This document shows positions 19,652 to 28,723 of a stretch of 64,000 bases of DNA, piece by piece. The position numbers and the translations under genes are program-made. The first letter of the stretch is position 1. Each line of letters opens with the position of its first letter. Below the pieces are notes generated by a model that searched no databases, was not told where the DNA came from, and was given only the letters and a program-made list of their open reading frames with translations. Source of the stretch: Psychrobacter sp. APC 3281 (GTDB lineage Bacteria; Pseudomonadota; Gammaproteobacteria; Pseudomonadales; Moraxellaceae); assembly GCF_030407815.1 (NCBI RefSeq), contig NZ_JASDCS010000003.1, positions 248,001 to 312,000 of the forward strand, read 5' to 3'.

Positions 19652-21295
19652 ATGGAAGAAGTAAAAGTAGGCAGATTAGGACCTTTTCCGCGGGTAAGTA
19701 AACCTGTGTTTATTACATCATCACTGCTGATTGTTGGCTTTATTATTTTCGGTGCGTTTTTCACCGAAACAGCAGGGGCTGTTTTTAGTTTTTTACAAAA
19801 TTTTATTACCGATAAGTTTGGTTGGCTATTCATTATTCTGGTCAATACCGCGCTTGCGCTTTGTATATACTTGGCAATGAGTCGCTATGGTGACATTCGA
19901 CTAGGTAACCAAACAGAACGACCGCAGTACAATCTGTTCTCTTGGATTGGTATGCTATTTTCTGCAGGTATTGGTATTGGTTTGGTTTATTGGGGTACAG
20001 CAGAGCCGTTGTATCACTTTATGGCACCACCAATGGGCGATGCAGAGACAGTAGAAGCCGCTAAGCAAGCAATGAATATCTCATTTATGCATTGGGGTCT
20101 ACACGCTTGGGCGATTTATACGATTGTAGCGCTATCCTTAGCGTACTTCCATTTCCGTCGCGGCCTGCCATTATCGATTCGATCTACTTTGTATCCTTTA
20201 CTTGGTAAAAAGATCTATGGTCGTTGGGGACACACGGTCGATATCTTAGCTGTGTTTGGTACGATGTTTGGTGTGGTTACCTCGCTCGGACTTGGGGTTA
20301 TGCAGATCAACTCTGGACTCGAAAAGCTGTTTGGTACGCCTAACAGTCTTACCGTACAGTTTGGTTTGATCGCTTTCATCACAGCGCTAGCGGCAGCTTC
20401 AGTCTTGATGGGTTTGGATAAAGGTATTAAGCGTTTAAGTGATATCAATATTGGTTTCACTATCGTCTTATTAGCGTTTATGGTCATCCTAGGACCAACG
20501 CTATTTATCTTTGATAGCTTTATCGAAAACATCGGCAACTATCTGACTGTGATTGTACCTCTAGGTACATGGGGTGAGTCTTATAGCGGTACAGATTGGC
20601 AAAGTAGTTGGACGATATTTTATTGGGCATGGTGGGTAAGCTGGGCACCATTCGTTGGTATCTTTATTGCTCGTATCTCTCGTGGCCGTACTATCCGTGA
20701 ATTTACGCTTGGTGTACTACTGATTCCAATGCTGATTTTGTTCTTCTGGTTTACCACCTTTGGCGGCGTTGCTGTTCATATGGAGCTTGCTTCTGCTCTG
20801 TCAGGTGTTAGCCCAGGATTGGTTGAAGCAGTACAAGCGGATTCTGGTAGTGCCATCTTTAAGTTGGTCGAGTACTATCCATTGGCAAAACCGATTACGC
20901 TACTGATTGTCGTCATGATTATGCTATGGTTTGTGACCTCGTCAGATTCTGCTAGCTTTGTCATCGATATGTTGACTGCTGGTGGCGATACCAACCCACC
21001 TAAAATCCAGCGCTTATTTTGGGCGACGACAGAAGGCGTTATCGCCGCTATCTTGCTAGCGGCTGGTGGATTGTCTGCGCTACAGGCGGCGGCTATCGTA
21101 GCGGGACTACCGTTTGCCTTAGTGGTCTTTGTCATGATGTATGCGCTACTGCGTGGTTTGAGTCGCGATCGTCTGATTCTATACAGAGCGCAACAAGGCT
21201 TTATTACGGATGAATCAGCAGACCATAACTCAGCGAATGAATTCGTTGATGAGCATCTGCTAAAAGGGCCACCTAAGATTGTTAAAGGTGACTAA
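19652..21295 (+). CDS. BCCT family transporter, copy 1 (betaine/choline/DMSP type)
   Basis: BCCT carriers import quaternary ammonium or sulfonium compounds such as glycine betaine, choline, carnitine or DMSP. This 547-aa copy has 12 predicted membrane segments and the family signatures: glycine stretch SAGIGIGLVYWGTAEPLYHF, the tryptophan-rich WTIFYWAWWVSWAPFVGIFIARISRGRTIREF, and WFVTSSDSASFVIDM. The glycine motif (G-x-G-x-G with Ile) resembles the Na+-coupled BetP more than the Na+-independent CaiT. ATG at 19652 is preferred because the two paralogues start with the same VKVGRLGPFPRVSKPVF; no good SD precedes it. Substrate unknown. First of three tandem paralogues, closest to copy 2. Confidence 0.92.
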   Translation: MEEVKVGRLGPFPRVSKPVFITSSLLIVGFIIFGAFFTETAGAVFSFLQNFITDKFGWLFIILVNTALALCIYLAMSRYGDIRLGNQTERPQYNLFSWIGMLFSAGIGIGLVYWGTAEPLYHFMAPPMGDAETVEAAKQAMNISFMHWGLHAWAIYTIVALSLAYFHFRRGLPLSIRSTLYPLLGKKIYGRWGHTVDILAVFGTMFGVVTSLGLGVMQINSGLEKLFGTPNSLTVQFGLIAFITALAAASVLMGLDKGIKRLSDINIGFTIVLLAFMVILGPTLFIFDSFIENIGNYLTVIVPLGTWGESYSGTDWQSSWTIFYWAWWVSWAPFVGIFIARISRGRTIREFTLGVLLIPMLILFFWFTTFGGVAVHMELASALSGVSPGLVEAVQADSGSAIFKLVEYYPLAKPITLLIVVMIMLWFVTSSDSASFVIDMLTAGGDTNPPKIQRLFWATTEGVIAAILLAAGGLSALQAAAIVAGLPFALVVFVMMYALLRGLSRDRLILYRAQQGFITDESADHNSANEFVDEHLLKGPPKIVKGD

Positions 21296-21539
21296 GAAGT
21301 AGATAGGATTAAGACAGCTACTTAAGCTTTTAATAGAAGAAGCCCCAATTTAAAAGTAAATTGGGGCTTCTTTATTGGGTAAAGGTATTTAAATTTGTTC
21401 AGAACAAATTCAGTTTGTCGAAATATTATTGCTGCAATGTTACTACGATTTCTATACATTCGGCAGTATTTACATGGTGTTATATTTAGTGATTCGTTCA
21501 TACCTTGCTATGGTTACGCTCTTTTTTGGGGATATACCT
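21296..21539 (+). repeat. Inter-BCCT spacer, copy A of a ~243-bp direct repeat
   Basis: The whole spacer between BCCT copies 1 and 2 recurs between copies 2 and 3 (23193-23434) with most bases identical, including the terminator hairpin, the stretch tctatacattcggcagtattta and the SD-like ttttttggggatataccta before the start. It includes transcription and translation signals, so each downstream gene probably has the same kind of control. Confidence 0.9.
21339..21376 (+). terminator. Terminator behind BCCT copy 1
   Basis: A 14-bp perfect stem (gaagccccaattta / taaattggggcttc) with a 4-nt loop and a T-rich tail, 43 nt after the stop codon. The same hairpin is found behind copy 2. Confidence 0.9.
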
Positions 21540-23192
21540 ATGGATCATGTAAAAGTTGGCAGGTTAGGCCCTTTCCCGCGGGTAAGTAAACCTGTTTTTT
21601 TAACTTCAGCATTACTTATTATTATATTTATTGTTCTTGGCGTTTTTTTTACTGAATCTGCCGGTACGTTGTTCAGTTTTTTACAAGGCTTTATTACCGA
21701 TAAATTTGGTTGGTTTTTCATTATTCTCGTTAATGTGGCCTTAGGACTTTGTGTTTATTTGTCTATGAGCCGTTATGGCGATATTCGTCTTGGTGCTCAA
21801 ACTGAGACACCACAGTACAGTCTATTTTCGTGGATCGGTATGCTGTTCTCTGCTGGCATCGGTATTGGACTTGTCTACTGGGGTACAGCAGAGCCCTTAT
21901 ATCACTTTATGGCACCGCCACTCGGTGAAAAGGAAACGATAGAAGCCGCCAAACAGGCGATGAATATTACCTTTTTACATTGGGGCTTACATGCTTGGGC
22001 ATTGTACGCGATTGTAGCGCTATCTTTAGCCTATTTCCATTTTCGCCGTGGCTTACCACTATCGATTCGCTCAACCCTTTATCCTATATTGGGTAAAAAG
22101 ATATATGGCTCGTGGGGTCATGCCGTTGATATCTTAGCCGTATTCGGTACGATGTTTGGTGTGGTGACGTCACTCGGTCTTGGCGTTATGCAAATTAACT
22201 CAGGGCTTGAGAAGTTATTTGGTATTCCTAATACTCTCATAATACAAATCGCTCTGATTGCTTTTATTACTGCTTTAGCCGCCTGTTCTGTCATGATGGG
22301 CTTGGATAAGGGTATCAAGCGTCTAAGTGATGTGAACATCGGTTTAACGGCTATTCTACTTGGTTTTATGGTCGTCTTAGGACCGACGCTTTTCATTTTT
22401 GATAGCTTCCTAGAAAATATCGGCAACTATCTTTCAGTGGTTGTGCCATTAGGTCTGTGGGGTGAGTCCTATGAAGGTGAGGCAAACTGGCAGTCAGCAT
22501 GGACGATATTTTATTGGGCATGGTGGGTGAGTTGGGCACCGTTTGTCGGCGTGTTTATTGCTCGTATCAGCCGTGGTCGTACGATTAGAGAGTTTGTACT
22601 TGGGGTATTACTTATCCCTATGACCATATTGTTCTTTTGGTTTTCAACTTTCGGCGGCGTTGCTATTCATATGGAGCTGCTCGCTGCTATTGATCCGGCG
22701 TTGGTTAGTCCTGGACTGGTCGAGGCAGTACAAACAGATTTTGGTAGTGCCATTTTTAAATTGGTTGAGTACTATCCATTGGCGCAACCCATCACATTTA
22801 TGATTGTGATTATGATTGTATTGTGGTTCGTGACCTCATCAGATTCAGCAAGTTTTGTCATCGATATGCTGACGGCTGGTGGTGATACCAATCCGCCAAA
22901 GATTCAACGTTTATTTTGGGCAAGCACTGAAGGCGTCATTGCTGCTGTTTTGTTGGCTGCTGGTGGATTGAGCGCGTTACAAGCAGCCGCTATCGTAGCA
23001 GGATTGCCATTTGCTTTGGTTATATTTGCCATGATGTATGCGCTACTGCGTGGTTTGAGTCGCGATCGATTGATATTATATAGAGCGCAGCAGCATTATA
23101 TTACTGAAGAATCAGCAGATCACAACTCGGCAGATGAATTTGCTGATGAGCACCTACTAAAAGGGCCACCTAAGATTGTTAAAGGTGACTAA
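21540..23192 (+). CDS. BCCT family transporter, copy 2
   Basis: This 550-aa protein is the nearest relative of copy 1 throughout, including the identical C-terminal LLKGPPKIVKGD. It has the same SAGIGIGLVYWGTAEPLYHF, WTIFYWAWWVSWAPFVGVFIARISRGRTIREF and WFVTSSDSASFVIDM motifs. The ATG at 21540 is supported by ggggatatacct directly upstream and by alignment with copy 3; an extended frame to 21429 exists but would add an unsupported leader. Differences from copy 1 cluster in the loops before membrane segments (for example IDPALVSPGL replacing SGVSPGL), which could change substrate preference. Exact substrates cannot be read. Confidence 0.93.
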   Translation: MDHVKVGRLGPFPRVSKPVFLTSALLIIIFIVLGVFFTESAGTLFSFLQGFITDKFGWFFIILVNVALGLCVYLSMSRYGDIRLGAQTETPQYSLFSWIGMLFSAGIGIGLVYWGTAEPLYHFMAPPLGEKETIEAAKQAMNITFLHWGLHAWALYAIVALSLAYFHFRRGLPLSIRSTLYPILGKKIYGSWGHAVDILAVFGTMFGVVTSLGLGVMQINSGLEKLFGIPNTLIIQIALIAFITALAACSVMMGLDKGIKRLSDVNIGLTAILLGFMVVLGPTLFIFDSFLENIGNYLSVVVPLGLWGESYEGEANWQSAWTIFYWAWWVSWAPFVGVFIARISRGRTIREFVLGVLLIPMTILFFWFSTFGGVAIHMELLAAIDPALVSPGLVEAVQTDFGSAIFKLVEYYPLAQPITFMIVIMIVLWFVTSSDSASFVIDMLTAGGDTNPPKIQRLFWASTEGVIAAVLLAAGGLSALQAAAIVAGLPFALVIFAMMYALLRGLSRDRLILYRAQQHYITEESADHNSADEFADEHLLKGPPKIVKGD

Positions 23193-23434
23193 AAGTAGGT
23201 AAAAGTAAGACAGCTACTCAAGCTTTTAACAGAAGAAGCCCCAATTTATTTTTAAATTGGGGCTTCTTTATTGGGTAAAGATACTTAAATTTATTCAGGA
23301 CAAATTCGGATTGTTGAAAATTATTACCGAAATGTTACTACCATTTCTATACATTCGGCAGTATTTACAAGGTGTTATATTTGATAATTCGTTCATACCT
23401 TGGTATGGTTACGCACTTTTTTGGGGATATACCT
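23193..23434 (+). repeat. Inter-BCCT spacer, copy B of the ~243-bp direct repeat
   Basis: Nearly the same sequence as 21296-21539: aagacagctact, terminator hairpin, ttattgggtaaag, ctatacattcggcagtattta, gattcgttcatacctt-like stretch and ttttttggggatatacctatg. Small scattered substitutions show it is an old duplication and not a recent assembly duplicate. Confidence 0.9.
23235..23272 (+). terminator. Terminator behind BCCT copy 2
   Basis: The stem gaagccccaattta / taaattggggcttc around a TTTT loop is the same as behind copy 1, with T-rich tail. Confidence 0.9.
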
Positions 23435-25087
23435 ATGGATCATGTAAAAGTTGGCCGATTAGGCCCTTTTCCGCGGGTAAGTAAACCTGTATTTTTGACT
23501 TCAGCAATCTTGATACTGGCGTTCATTATTTTTGGCGCTTTATTCAATGAACAAGCAGAAGTAGTATTTAACCAAGCAAAAGCATTTGTCTCTTTACGCT
23601 TCGGTTGGTTCTTTATTGTCGTGGTCAATTTAACATTGGTCATGAGTATTTATATGATATTTAGCCGCTACGGCGATATCAGACTCGGTCATCAGAATGA
23701 AAGACCAGAGTACAATATGGTTTCTTGGATTGGCATGTTGTTTTCAGCAGGTATTGGTATCGGGCTGCTCTATTGGGGCACCGCTGAGCCGTTGTATCAC
23801 TTCATGGCACCACCATTAGGCGAGGCAGAGACAGTTGCCGCTGCCAAGCAAGCGATGAATATCTCGTTCCTACATTATGGTCTACATGTATGGGCGCTAT
23901 ATGGCATGGTCGCGCTATCGCTCGCATATTTTCATTATAGAGTAGGTTTACCACTGGCTATCCGTTCAACACTTTATCCAATATTGGGTAAAAAGATCTA
24001 CGGCGGTTGGGGACATACGGTAGATACGCTTGCCGTATTTGGTACGATGTTTGGGGTAGTGACCACGTTAGGTCTTGGCGTCTTGCAGATTAACTCAGGC
24101 CTTGAGACGTTATTTGGTATACCCAATAATATTACGGTGCAGATTATTTTGATTGGCCTTATCACCATGCTAGCAGGGTTATCTCTGTTTATGGGATTGG
24201 ATAAAGGCATCAAGCGTCTAAGTGATACCAATATATTGTTCACTGTGATATTGCTAAGTTTTGTGATTATCTTTGGGCCTACGCAGTTTATTTTTAATAG
24301 CTTTGTAGAAAACATCGGCAACTATTTGCATCAAATCGTGCCGTTAGGTTTGTGGACAGAGTCTTATAGAGGCGAAGAAAATTGGCAAGCTTCTTGGACG
24401 ATTTTCTATTGGGCATGGTGGATTAGCTGGTCACCATTCGTTGGGGTATTCGTTGCACGTATCTCTCGTGGCCGTACCATCCGTGAGTTTATATTAGGCG
24501 TACTGTTAATTCCTATCACGATATTGTTCCTGTGGTTTACTGCTTTTGGTGGTTCTGCAGTAAATATGGAGTTGGTAGCAGCAGCAGACCCTAACATAGT
24601 TAGTCCAGGTCTGATCGAAGCGGTCAAAGCCGATACAGGTAGCGCTATCTTTAAATTGATGGAATCTTATCCATTAACAGGTGCGGTCAACTTGCTCATC
24701 GTGGTGATGATTGTATTATGGTTTGTTACCTCGTCAGATTCAGCCAGTTTTGTCATTGATATGCTGACATCAGGTGGTGATACCAATCCGCCAAAGATCC
24801 AGCGCTTATTTTGGGCAGGTTCTGAAGGCGTTATCGCCGCTGTATTATTGGCAGCAGGCGGCTTGAGTGCATTACAAGCGGCATCGATTGTCTCAGGCTT
24901 TCCTTTTGCTATTGTGATCGTCGTGATGATGTACTCTCTATTGCGTGGTCTCAGTCGAGATCGTTTGATACTCTATCGTAATCAGCAATGGTTCACCACA
25001 GAAGAGTCAGCAGAGCACAACTCGGCTAATGAGTTCCGTGATGAAGAGTTGCTAAAAGGCCCACCAGCACTTGAGAAAGATGCTTAA
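23435..25087 (+). CDS. BCCT family transporter, copy 3 (more divergent)
   Basis: The 550-aa protein shares the BCCT signatures (SAGIGIGLLYWGTAEPLYHF, WTIFYWAWWISWSPFVGVFVARISRGRTIREF, WFVTSSDSASFVIDM) but differs more from copies 1 and 2, notably in the first periplasmic loop (FNEQAEVVFNQAKAFVSLRFGW), the HYGLHVWALYGMVALSLAYFHYRVGLPLAIR segment and the C-terminus (GPPALEKDA). Its first ~20 residues match copy 2 almost exactly, in line with the shared upstream spacer. Start ATG 23435 has ggggatatacct upstream. A separate terminator follows at 25113. Sequence divergence suggests a different substrate range. Confidence 0.93.
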   Translation: MDHVKVGRLGPFPRVSKPVFLTSAILILAFIIFGALFNEQAEVVFNQAKAFVSLRFGWFFIVVVNLTLVMSIYMIFSRYGDIRLGHQNERPEYNMVSWIGMLFSAGIGIGLLYWGTAEPLYHFMAPPLGEAETVAAAKQAMNISFLHYGLHVWALYGMVALSLAYFHYRVGLPLAIRSTLYPILGKKIYGGWGHTVDTLAVFGTMFGVVTTLGLGVLQINSGLETLFGIPNNITVQIILIGLITMLAGLSLFMGLDKGIKRLSDTNILFTVILLSFVIIFGPTQFIFNSFVENIGNYLHQIVPLGLWTESYRGEENWQASWTIFYWAWWISWSPFVGVFVARISRGRTIREFILGVLLIPITILFLWFTAFGGSAVNMELVAAADPNIVSPGLIEAVKADTGSAIFKLMESYPLTGAVNLLIVVMIVLWFVTSSDSASFVIDMLTSGGDTNPPKIQRLFWAGSEGVIAAVLLAAGGLSALQAASIVSGFPFAIVIVVMMYSLLRGLSRDRLILYRNQQWFTTEESAEHNSANEFRDEELLKGPPALEKDA

Positions 25088-25112
25088 GCTTTAGAGTTTA
25101 TTTCTTAGCTAC

Positions 25113-25147
25113 AAAAATACCCAGCTTGTCATAGGCTGGGTATTTTT
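25113..25147 (+). terminator. Terminator behind BCCT copy 3
   Basis: Stem aaaatacccagc / gctgggtatttt with a 9-nt loop and T-rich tail. Its sequence is unrelated to the terminators behind copies 1 and 2. Confidence 0.85.
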
Positions 25148-25230
25148 ATAAATTTTCAATATTTTTAATAAAAAACCTTTCAATACAGCAGCTTTCAGTA
25201 CAGCAGATCTCGATACAACCACTTTATAGA

Positions 25231-25587
25231 TTAGCTACATTCGCCTTTTGTATAACCGATAGCTTCAGGAATATTACAGGCTGAGCAGGCATTACTAGCC
25301 GTTCGGTAGCTGATCACTGATCCAACTTTCGTCTTTACACAGACTGGTTCATATTGTGCCGTACAGATATTGTTGGCAGGGTTAGCAGGCGGGCATTGAG
25401 TAAGAGCACCTTCAAATTGCTGACTGATATCAGGACTGGATGGGGTAGGCGTTTGACCAGACGTGCCTACATCAGACATAGAGCTACAGCCAGTTAAGGC
25501 TAGAACTAATATCAATATAAGTGATGATGATTTGAACGAAGCTTGATTAATTGTGGAAAATCGACGATTGGATAGAGCTTGTTTCAT
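25231..25587 (-). CDS. Small cysteine-rich lipoprotein with Kazal-like domain
   Basis: The 118-aa protein has a type II signal peptide (LILILVLALTGC, lipidated Cys near residue 34), a Pro/Ser/Thr-rich linker and a C-terminal domain with seven cysteines. The pattern CTAQYEPVCV then YRTASNACSACN and YTKGEC resembles a Kazal-type serine protease inhibitor fold (C-x-PVC, Y-x-x-x-C-x-x-C, GEC). The name is inferred from this spacing only. It is likely anchored in the outer membrane. Convergent with the BCCT gene, so it is transcribed separately. The long N-terminal stretch before the hydrophobic core (about 20 residues) is unusual; no better internal ATG exists. Confidence 0.7.
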   Translation of the reverse strand: MKQALSNRRFSTINQASFKSSSLILILVLALTGCSSMSDVGTSGQTPTPSSPDISQQFEGALTQCPPANPANNICTAQYEPVCVKTKVGSVISYRTASNACSACNIPEAIGYTKGECS

Positions 25588-25715
25588 AAGAAATGTCCTT
25601 ATTAATAATATTCGATAGCATCCTGTTATCGCTGATTGATTTACCTACTGATTATAAATACTTATTCATTTATGGTAGCTCATTTGTCGGTAGCTATCTA
25701 CTTAAACATCATACA

Positions 25716-25754
25716 AAAACCCCCAAGCTCAAGTAAGCTTGGGGGTTTATTTTC
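25716..25754 (-). terminator. Terminator behind the DUF3144-like gene
   Basis: A 13-bp stem (aaacccccaagct / agcttgggggttt), 6-nt loop, with T-runs on both strands, 67 nt beyond the stop of the minus-strand gene at 25821. Confidence 0.88.
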
Positions 25755-25820
25755 TGCCATCAAATACTGATTTTATGACAGCATGTCTAAATCAAAGACA
25801 TCTAGACTGACGAGATTCGC

Positions 25821-26177
25821 TTATTCAGCTGGTTTGTCATCTTGATTTAGCTGAACGTACTTGTCAAAGTTTTGAGCATAATCAGTTAAATTGTCGCTCA
25901 GCATTTGACGATACTGTTTGACATAAAACTCGACGATATCATCTTTTTCTTTGGCGAAATCATCGCCTTTGACGAATCCGATAGAGGCAACTGACGCGCT
26001 ATAGCGTGCTGCAGCATACAATAAAGAAGCACCTACTTGACCTGAATGTGCTTCAGGACCTAGCTGGCTGTTGGCGATACCGATGATAGCGTCAGCACGT
26101 TGATAGAATGCCTGCATTTCAGGGGTGATTTCGATGTTAGCATCAGCGTTTTGGTCTTGAATATTGTCTTGAGACAT
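25821..26177 (-). CDS. DUF3144-like small acidic protein
   Basis: A 118-aa cytoplasmic protein. The middle (EMQAFYQRADAIIGIANSQLG ... VGASLLYAAARYSASVASIGFV) has the FYxRADxxIxxAN and LLYAAARY pattern that I associate with the uncharacterised DUF3144 family. Function is unknown. The start is taken at ATG 26177 because AGGAG sits about 6 nt upstream; a TTG 6 nt earlier is possible but less likely. It lies 74 bp behind metK in the same direction and could be cotranscribed with it. Confidence 0.75.
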   Translation of the reverse strand: MSQDNIQDQNADANIEITPEMQAFYQRADAIIGIANSQLGPEAHSGQVGASLLYAAARYSASVASIGFVKGDDFAKEKDDIVEFYVKQYRQMLSDNLTDYAQNFDKYVQLNQDDKPAE

Positions 26178-26251
26178 AAGCAACTCCTAATAATAAGTGT
26201 CAGTAGTTTTTAGTATAAAAATGGTTGGTAAACGTTTTAAAATAGTGACTC

Positions 26252-27418
26252 TTATAAACCAGCGTCTGCTTTTAAGATATCAGCTTTGTCTGTTTTTTCC
26301 CACGTAAAGGCAGTCTCTGAACCTGGACGACCAAAGTGTCCAAAGGTAGCAGTCTGCTGATACATTGGCTGTAGTAAGTTCAACATACGGGTAATGCCGT
26401 AAGGACGTAGGTCAAAGTGAGTACGAATCAAGCGAATAATCTCATCGTTACTGATTTTGCTAGTACCAAAAGTATTAACAGAGATAGAAGTAGGCTCAGC
26501 GACACCAATTGCATAGCTGACCTGTACTTCACAGCGCTCAGCAAGACCTGCTGCTACGATGTTTTTGGCAACATAACGTACCGCGTAAGCAGCACTGCGA
26601 TCCACTTTTGAAGGATCTTTACCACTGAACGCACCGCCACCATGACGTGCCATGCCGCCGTAAGTATCAACAATAATTTTACGACCAGTCAGACCAGCGT
26701 CACCGACAGGACCACCAATCACAAACTTACCAGTTGGGTTGATATGATAGCGTGTGCCAGCGTGCAATAAGTCAGCTGGTAGCACTTGCTTGATGATAGA
26801 TTCCATCACCGCTTCTTGTAGATCTGACTGCGAGATGCTTGGATCATGCTGTGTTGATAATACAACAGCATCGATGGCGACAGGACGATTGCCGTCATAC
26901 TTCAAAGTCACCTGCGCTTTGGCATCTGGACGCAACCATGGCAACTCACCTGCGCGGCGCAGCTCCGACTGACGCTCCATCAAACGATGAGCATACTCGA
27001 TAGGCGCTGGCATCAGTACTTCGGTTTCATTACTTGCATAACCAAACATCAAACCTTGGTCGCCTGCACCTTGCTCTTCAGGGTCGCTACGATCGACGCC
27101 TTGCGCGATTTCAGGAGATTGCTTGCCTAGCATGTTGATGACTGCACAAGTTTCGCCATCAAAGCCTAGGTCTGAATGGTGATAGCCAATGCCATTTACG
27201 GTGTCACGAACCAGACGCTCTAAATCAATATTTGCCGTTGTAGTGATTTCACCTGCAAGTATGACTGCGCCTGTTTTTACTAAGGTTTCGCATGCCACAC
27301 GTGCGTGCAGATCTTCACGTAAGATAGCGTCAAGGATAGCGTCTGATATTTGGTCAGCCATTTTGTCAGGATGGCCTTCGCTCACAGATTCTGAGGTAAA
27401 TAAGTTGTATTCACGCAT
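26252..27418 (-). CDS. metK: S-adenosylmethionine synthase
   Basis: MetK makes S-adenosylmethionine from methionine and ATP. With the ATG at 27418 the protein is 388 aa and begins with [19 protein letters not shown], as expected for the family; a longer frame starting at 27463 adds 15 unsupported residues. Signature motifs: [12 protein letters not shown] (ATP/methionine binding), [19 protein letters not shown] (phosphate loop), and the active-site histidine in GHPDK. A terminator-like hairpin lies in the leader 38-63 nt before the start (27456-27477), which may be regulatory. Confidence 0.97.
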   Translation of the reverse strand: MREYNLFTSESVSEGHPDKMADQISDAILDAILREDLHARVACETLVKTGAVILAGEITTTANIDLERLVRDTVNGIGYHHSDLGFDGETCAVINMLGKQSPEIAQGVDRSDPEEQGAGDQGLMFGYASNETEVLMPAPIEYAHRLMERQSELRRAGELPWLRPDAKAQVTLKYDGNRPVAIDAVVLSTQHDPSISQSDLQEAVMESIIKQVLPADLLHAGTRYHINPTGKFVIGGPVGDAGLTGRKIIVDTYGGMARHGGGAFSGKDPSKVDRSAAYAVRYVAKNIVAAGLAERCEVQVSYAIGVAEPTSISVNTFGTSKISNDEIIRLIRTHFDLRPYGITRMLNLLQPMYQQTATFGHFGRPGSETAFTWEKTDKADILKADAGL

Positions 27419-27907
27419 AATGGGATCGCTTAATTGAATCAATAAGGGTAGGAAAAGCAGCACATCTGGGTGCTGCTCTAATTAATTTTGACCACGCATT
27501 CACGCGGCAGATAATTGGTATTTCTTAATTTAAAATCGGTTTTGACTAAAATCTTTGCTAATAAATATGACCAAAGGGTGAGCGGACTATCATTCAATCA
27601 ATATATAAAATGATACTGCCTCGCTCTAATATGGTCTTGGCGGTAACGAGTTGGGTCAGTACTTGCCCTAATAGACAACGCTAATGTGCAGATTGCCTTA
27701 TCAGAAGCAGGGTAATGGCCAAAATCTCTTAACGCAAAATAGGGTTATTCTACCTTGAAACGTTATAAAACTCTAGTGAGCAACACTTGCTCTACTATAA
27801 GAAATGCTCAACAAGCAGTTCATTGCAATCAAAGCTGGTTACTGGATAGCGGTTTATTTAGCTGAGTGATTAGCTAGCAGTAGCGTCTGCTTGGAATGAA
27901 CAATACG
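27419..27907. other. metK leader and nth downstream region
   Basis: A 489-bp spacer between two minus-strand genes. It contains the leader hairpin at 27456-27477 and a second short inverted repeat at 27492-27507 (ccacgc / gcgg type). The remainder up to the nth stop shows no ORF, no tRNA and no clear terminator. I did not recognise a known SAM riboswitch class. Confidence 0.45.
27451..27477 (-). promoter_or_regulatory. Terminator-like hairpin in the metK leader (possible attenuator)
   Basis: An 8-bp perfect stem (agcagcac 27456-27463, gtgctgct 27470-27477) with a 6-nt loop is followed on the minus strand by TTTTCC, 38 nt upstream of the metK ATG. This is the shape of an intrinsic terminator placed inside a 5' leader. 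A competing fold with the repeat near 27492-27507 would be needed for attenuation and was not shown. Confidence 0.4.
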
Positions 27908-28603
27908 TTACAACTCTAAAAATGCAGCTTTATCTTTAAACATACATTCTTCATAGACAGGGCAAGCGCCGCATTTGGGTGTACGAGCCTGGCAAGTATA
28001 GCGGCCGTGTAAGATAAGATAATGATGGGCGTCTACGATGAAGTCTTCTGGAATGCGCTCGACCAGCTTTTTTTCGACGATGAGTACGGTTTTGCCAGTA
28101 GCAAGCCCAGTACGATTACCCACACGAAAGATATGCGTGTCAACGGCCATGGTCGGCTGGCCAAAGGCCGTATTTAGCACGACATTGGCAGTTTTACGGC
28201 CGACACCTGCCAGTGACTCTAAGTCTTTGCGGTTATCAGGAACGGTGCTATCAAATTTCTCAATCAAATCACGGCAGGTTTTGATGACGTTTTTTGCTTT
28301 GGCATTATATAAACCAATGTTTTTGATATAGGATTTTAGACCGTCTTCGCCTAGTGCCAGTATGGCTTCAGGTGTATTGGCCACAGGGTACAATTGCTTG
28401 GTAGCAATATTGACACTGACATCAGTCGCTTGTGCGGACAAAATTACCGCGATAAGTAATTCAAAATTACTGTCATAATTGAGTTCGGTGACAGGCTCAT
28501 CAATAGTCGCTGCCAGCTTTTCAAAGAATGGACGCACGTCACGATTGGGCATTCGTCTAGAGGGCGGCGTGTCAGCTGTTTTATGTTTGACCGTTTTACT
28601 CAT
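27908..28603 (-). CDS. nth: Endonuclease III (DNA glycosylase/AP lyase)
   Basis: Nth removes oxidised pyrimidines and cleaves the abasic site. The 231-aa protein has the helix-hairpin-helix LAGVGRKTANVVLN with catalytic K137, the essential aspartate D155 in VDTHIFRV, and the C-terminal [4Fe-4S] loop with C204, C211, C214 and C220 (C-x6-C-x2-C-x5-C). It is slightly longer than E. coli Nth (211 aa), with a basic N-terminal extension of about 20 residues. The rnfB-like gene lies 120 bp upstream on the same strand, an arrangement echoing the rsx-nth clusters of other gammaproteobacteria. Confidence 0.97.
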   Translation of the reverse strand: MSKTVKHKTADTPPSRRMPNRDVRPFFEKLAATIDEPVTELNYDSNFELLIAVILSAQATDVSVNIATKQLYPVANTPEAILALGEDGLKSYIKNIGLYNAKAKNVIKTCRDLIEKFDSTVPDNRKDLESLAGVGRKTANVVLNTAFGQPTMAVDTHIFRVGNRTGLATGKTVLIVEKKLVERIPEDFIVDAHHYLILHGRYTCQARTPKCGACPVYEECMFKDKAAFLEL

Positions 28604-28723
28604 GGCATTTTGGCTATTATTTTGATGAATGGTGGTGCCAAATTATATGCTAGCGCTAGCATTCATGTTAATGATTAAAGTATCAATTTATTAATGAACT
28701 AACTGCGTAATCAGTTATTACCG

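Noticed and set aside
21429..21539. N-terminal extension of BCCT copy 2
   Set aside because: The added residues come from the spacer repeat and the good SD serves ATG 21540; copy 1 and copy 3 agree with the short start.
27419..27463. 15-residue N-terminal extension of MetK
   Set aside because: The family starts at [11 protein letters not shown] sequence; the extension overlaps the leader hairpin.
27600..27907. Possible tRNA or SAM riboswitch in the metK-nth gap
   Set aside because: No cloverleaf, no T-arm consensus and no recognisable SAM riboswitch core could be drawn.
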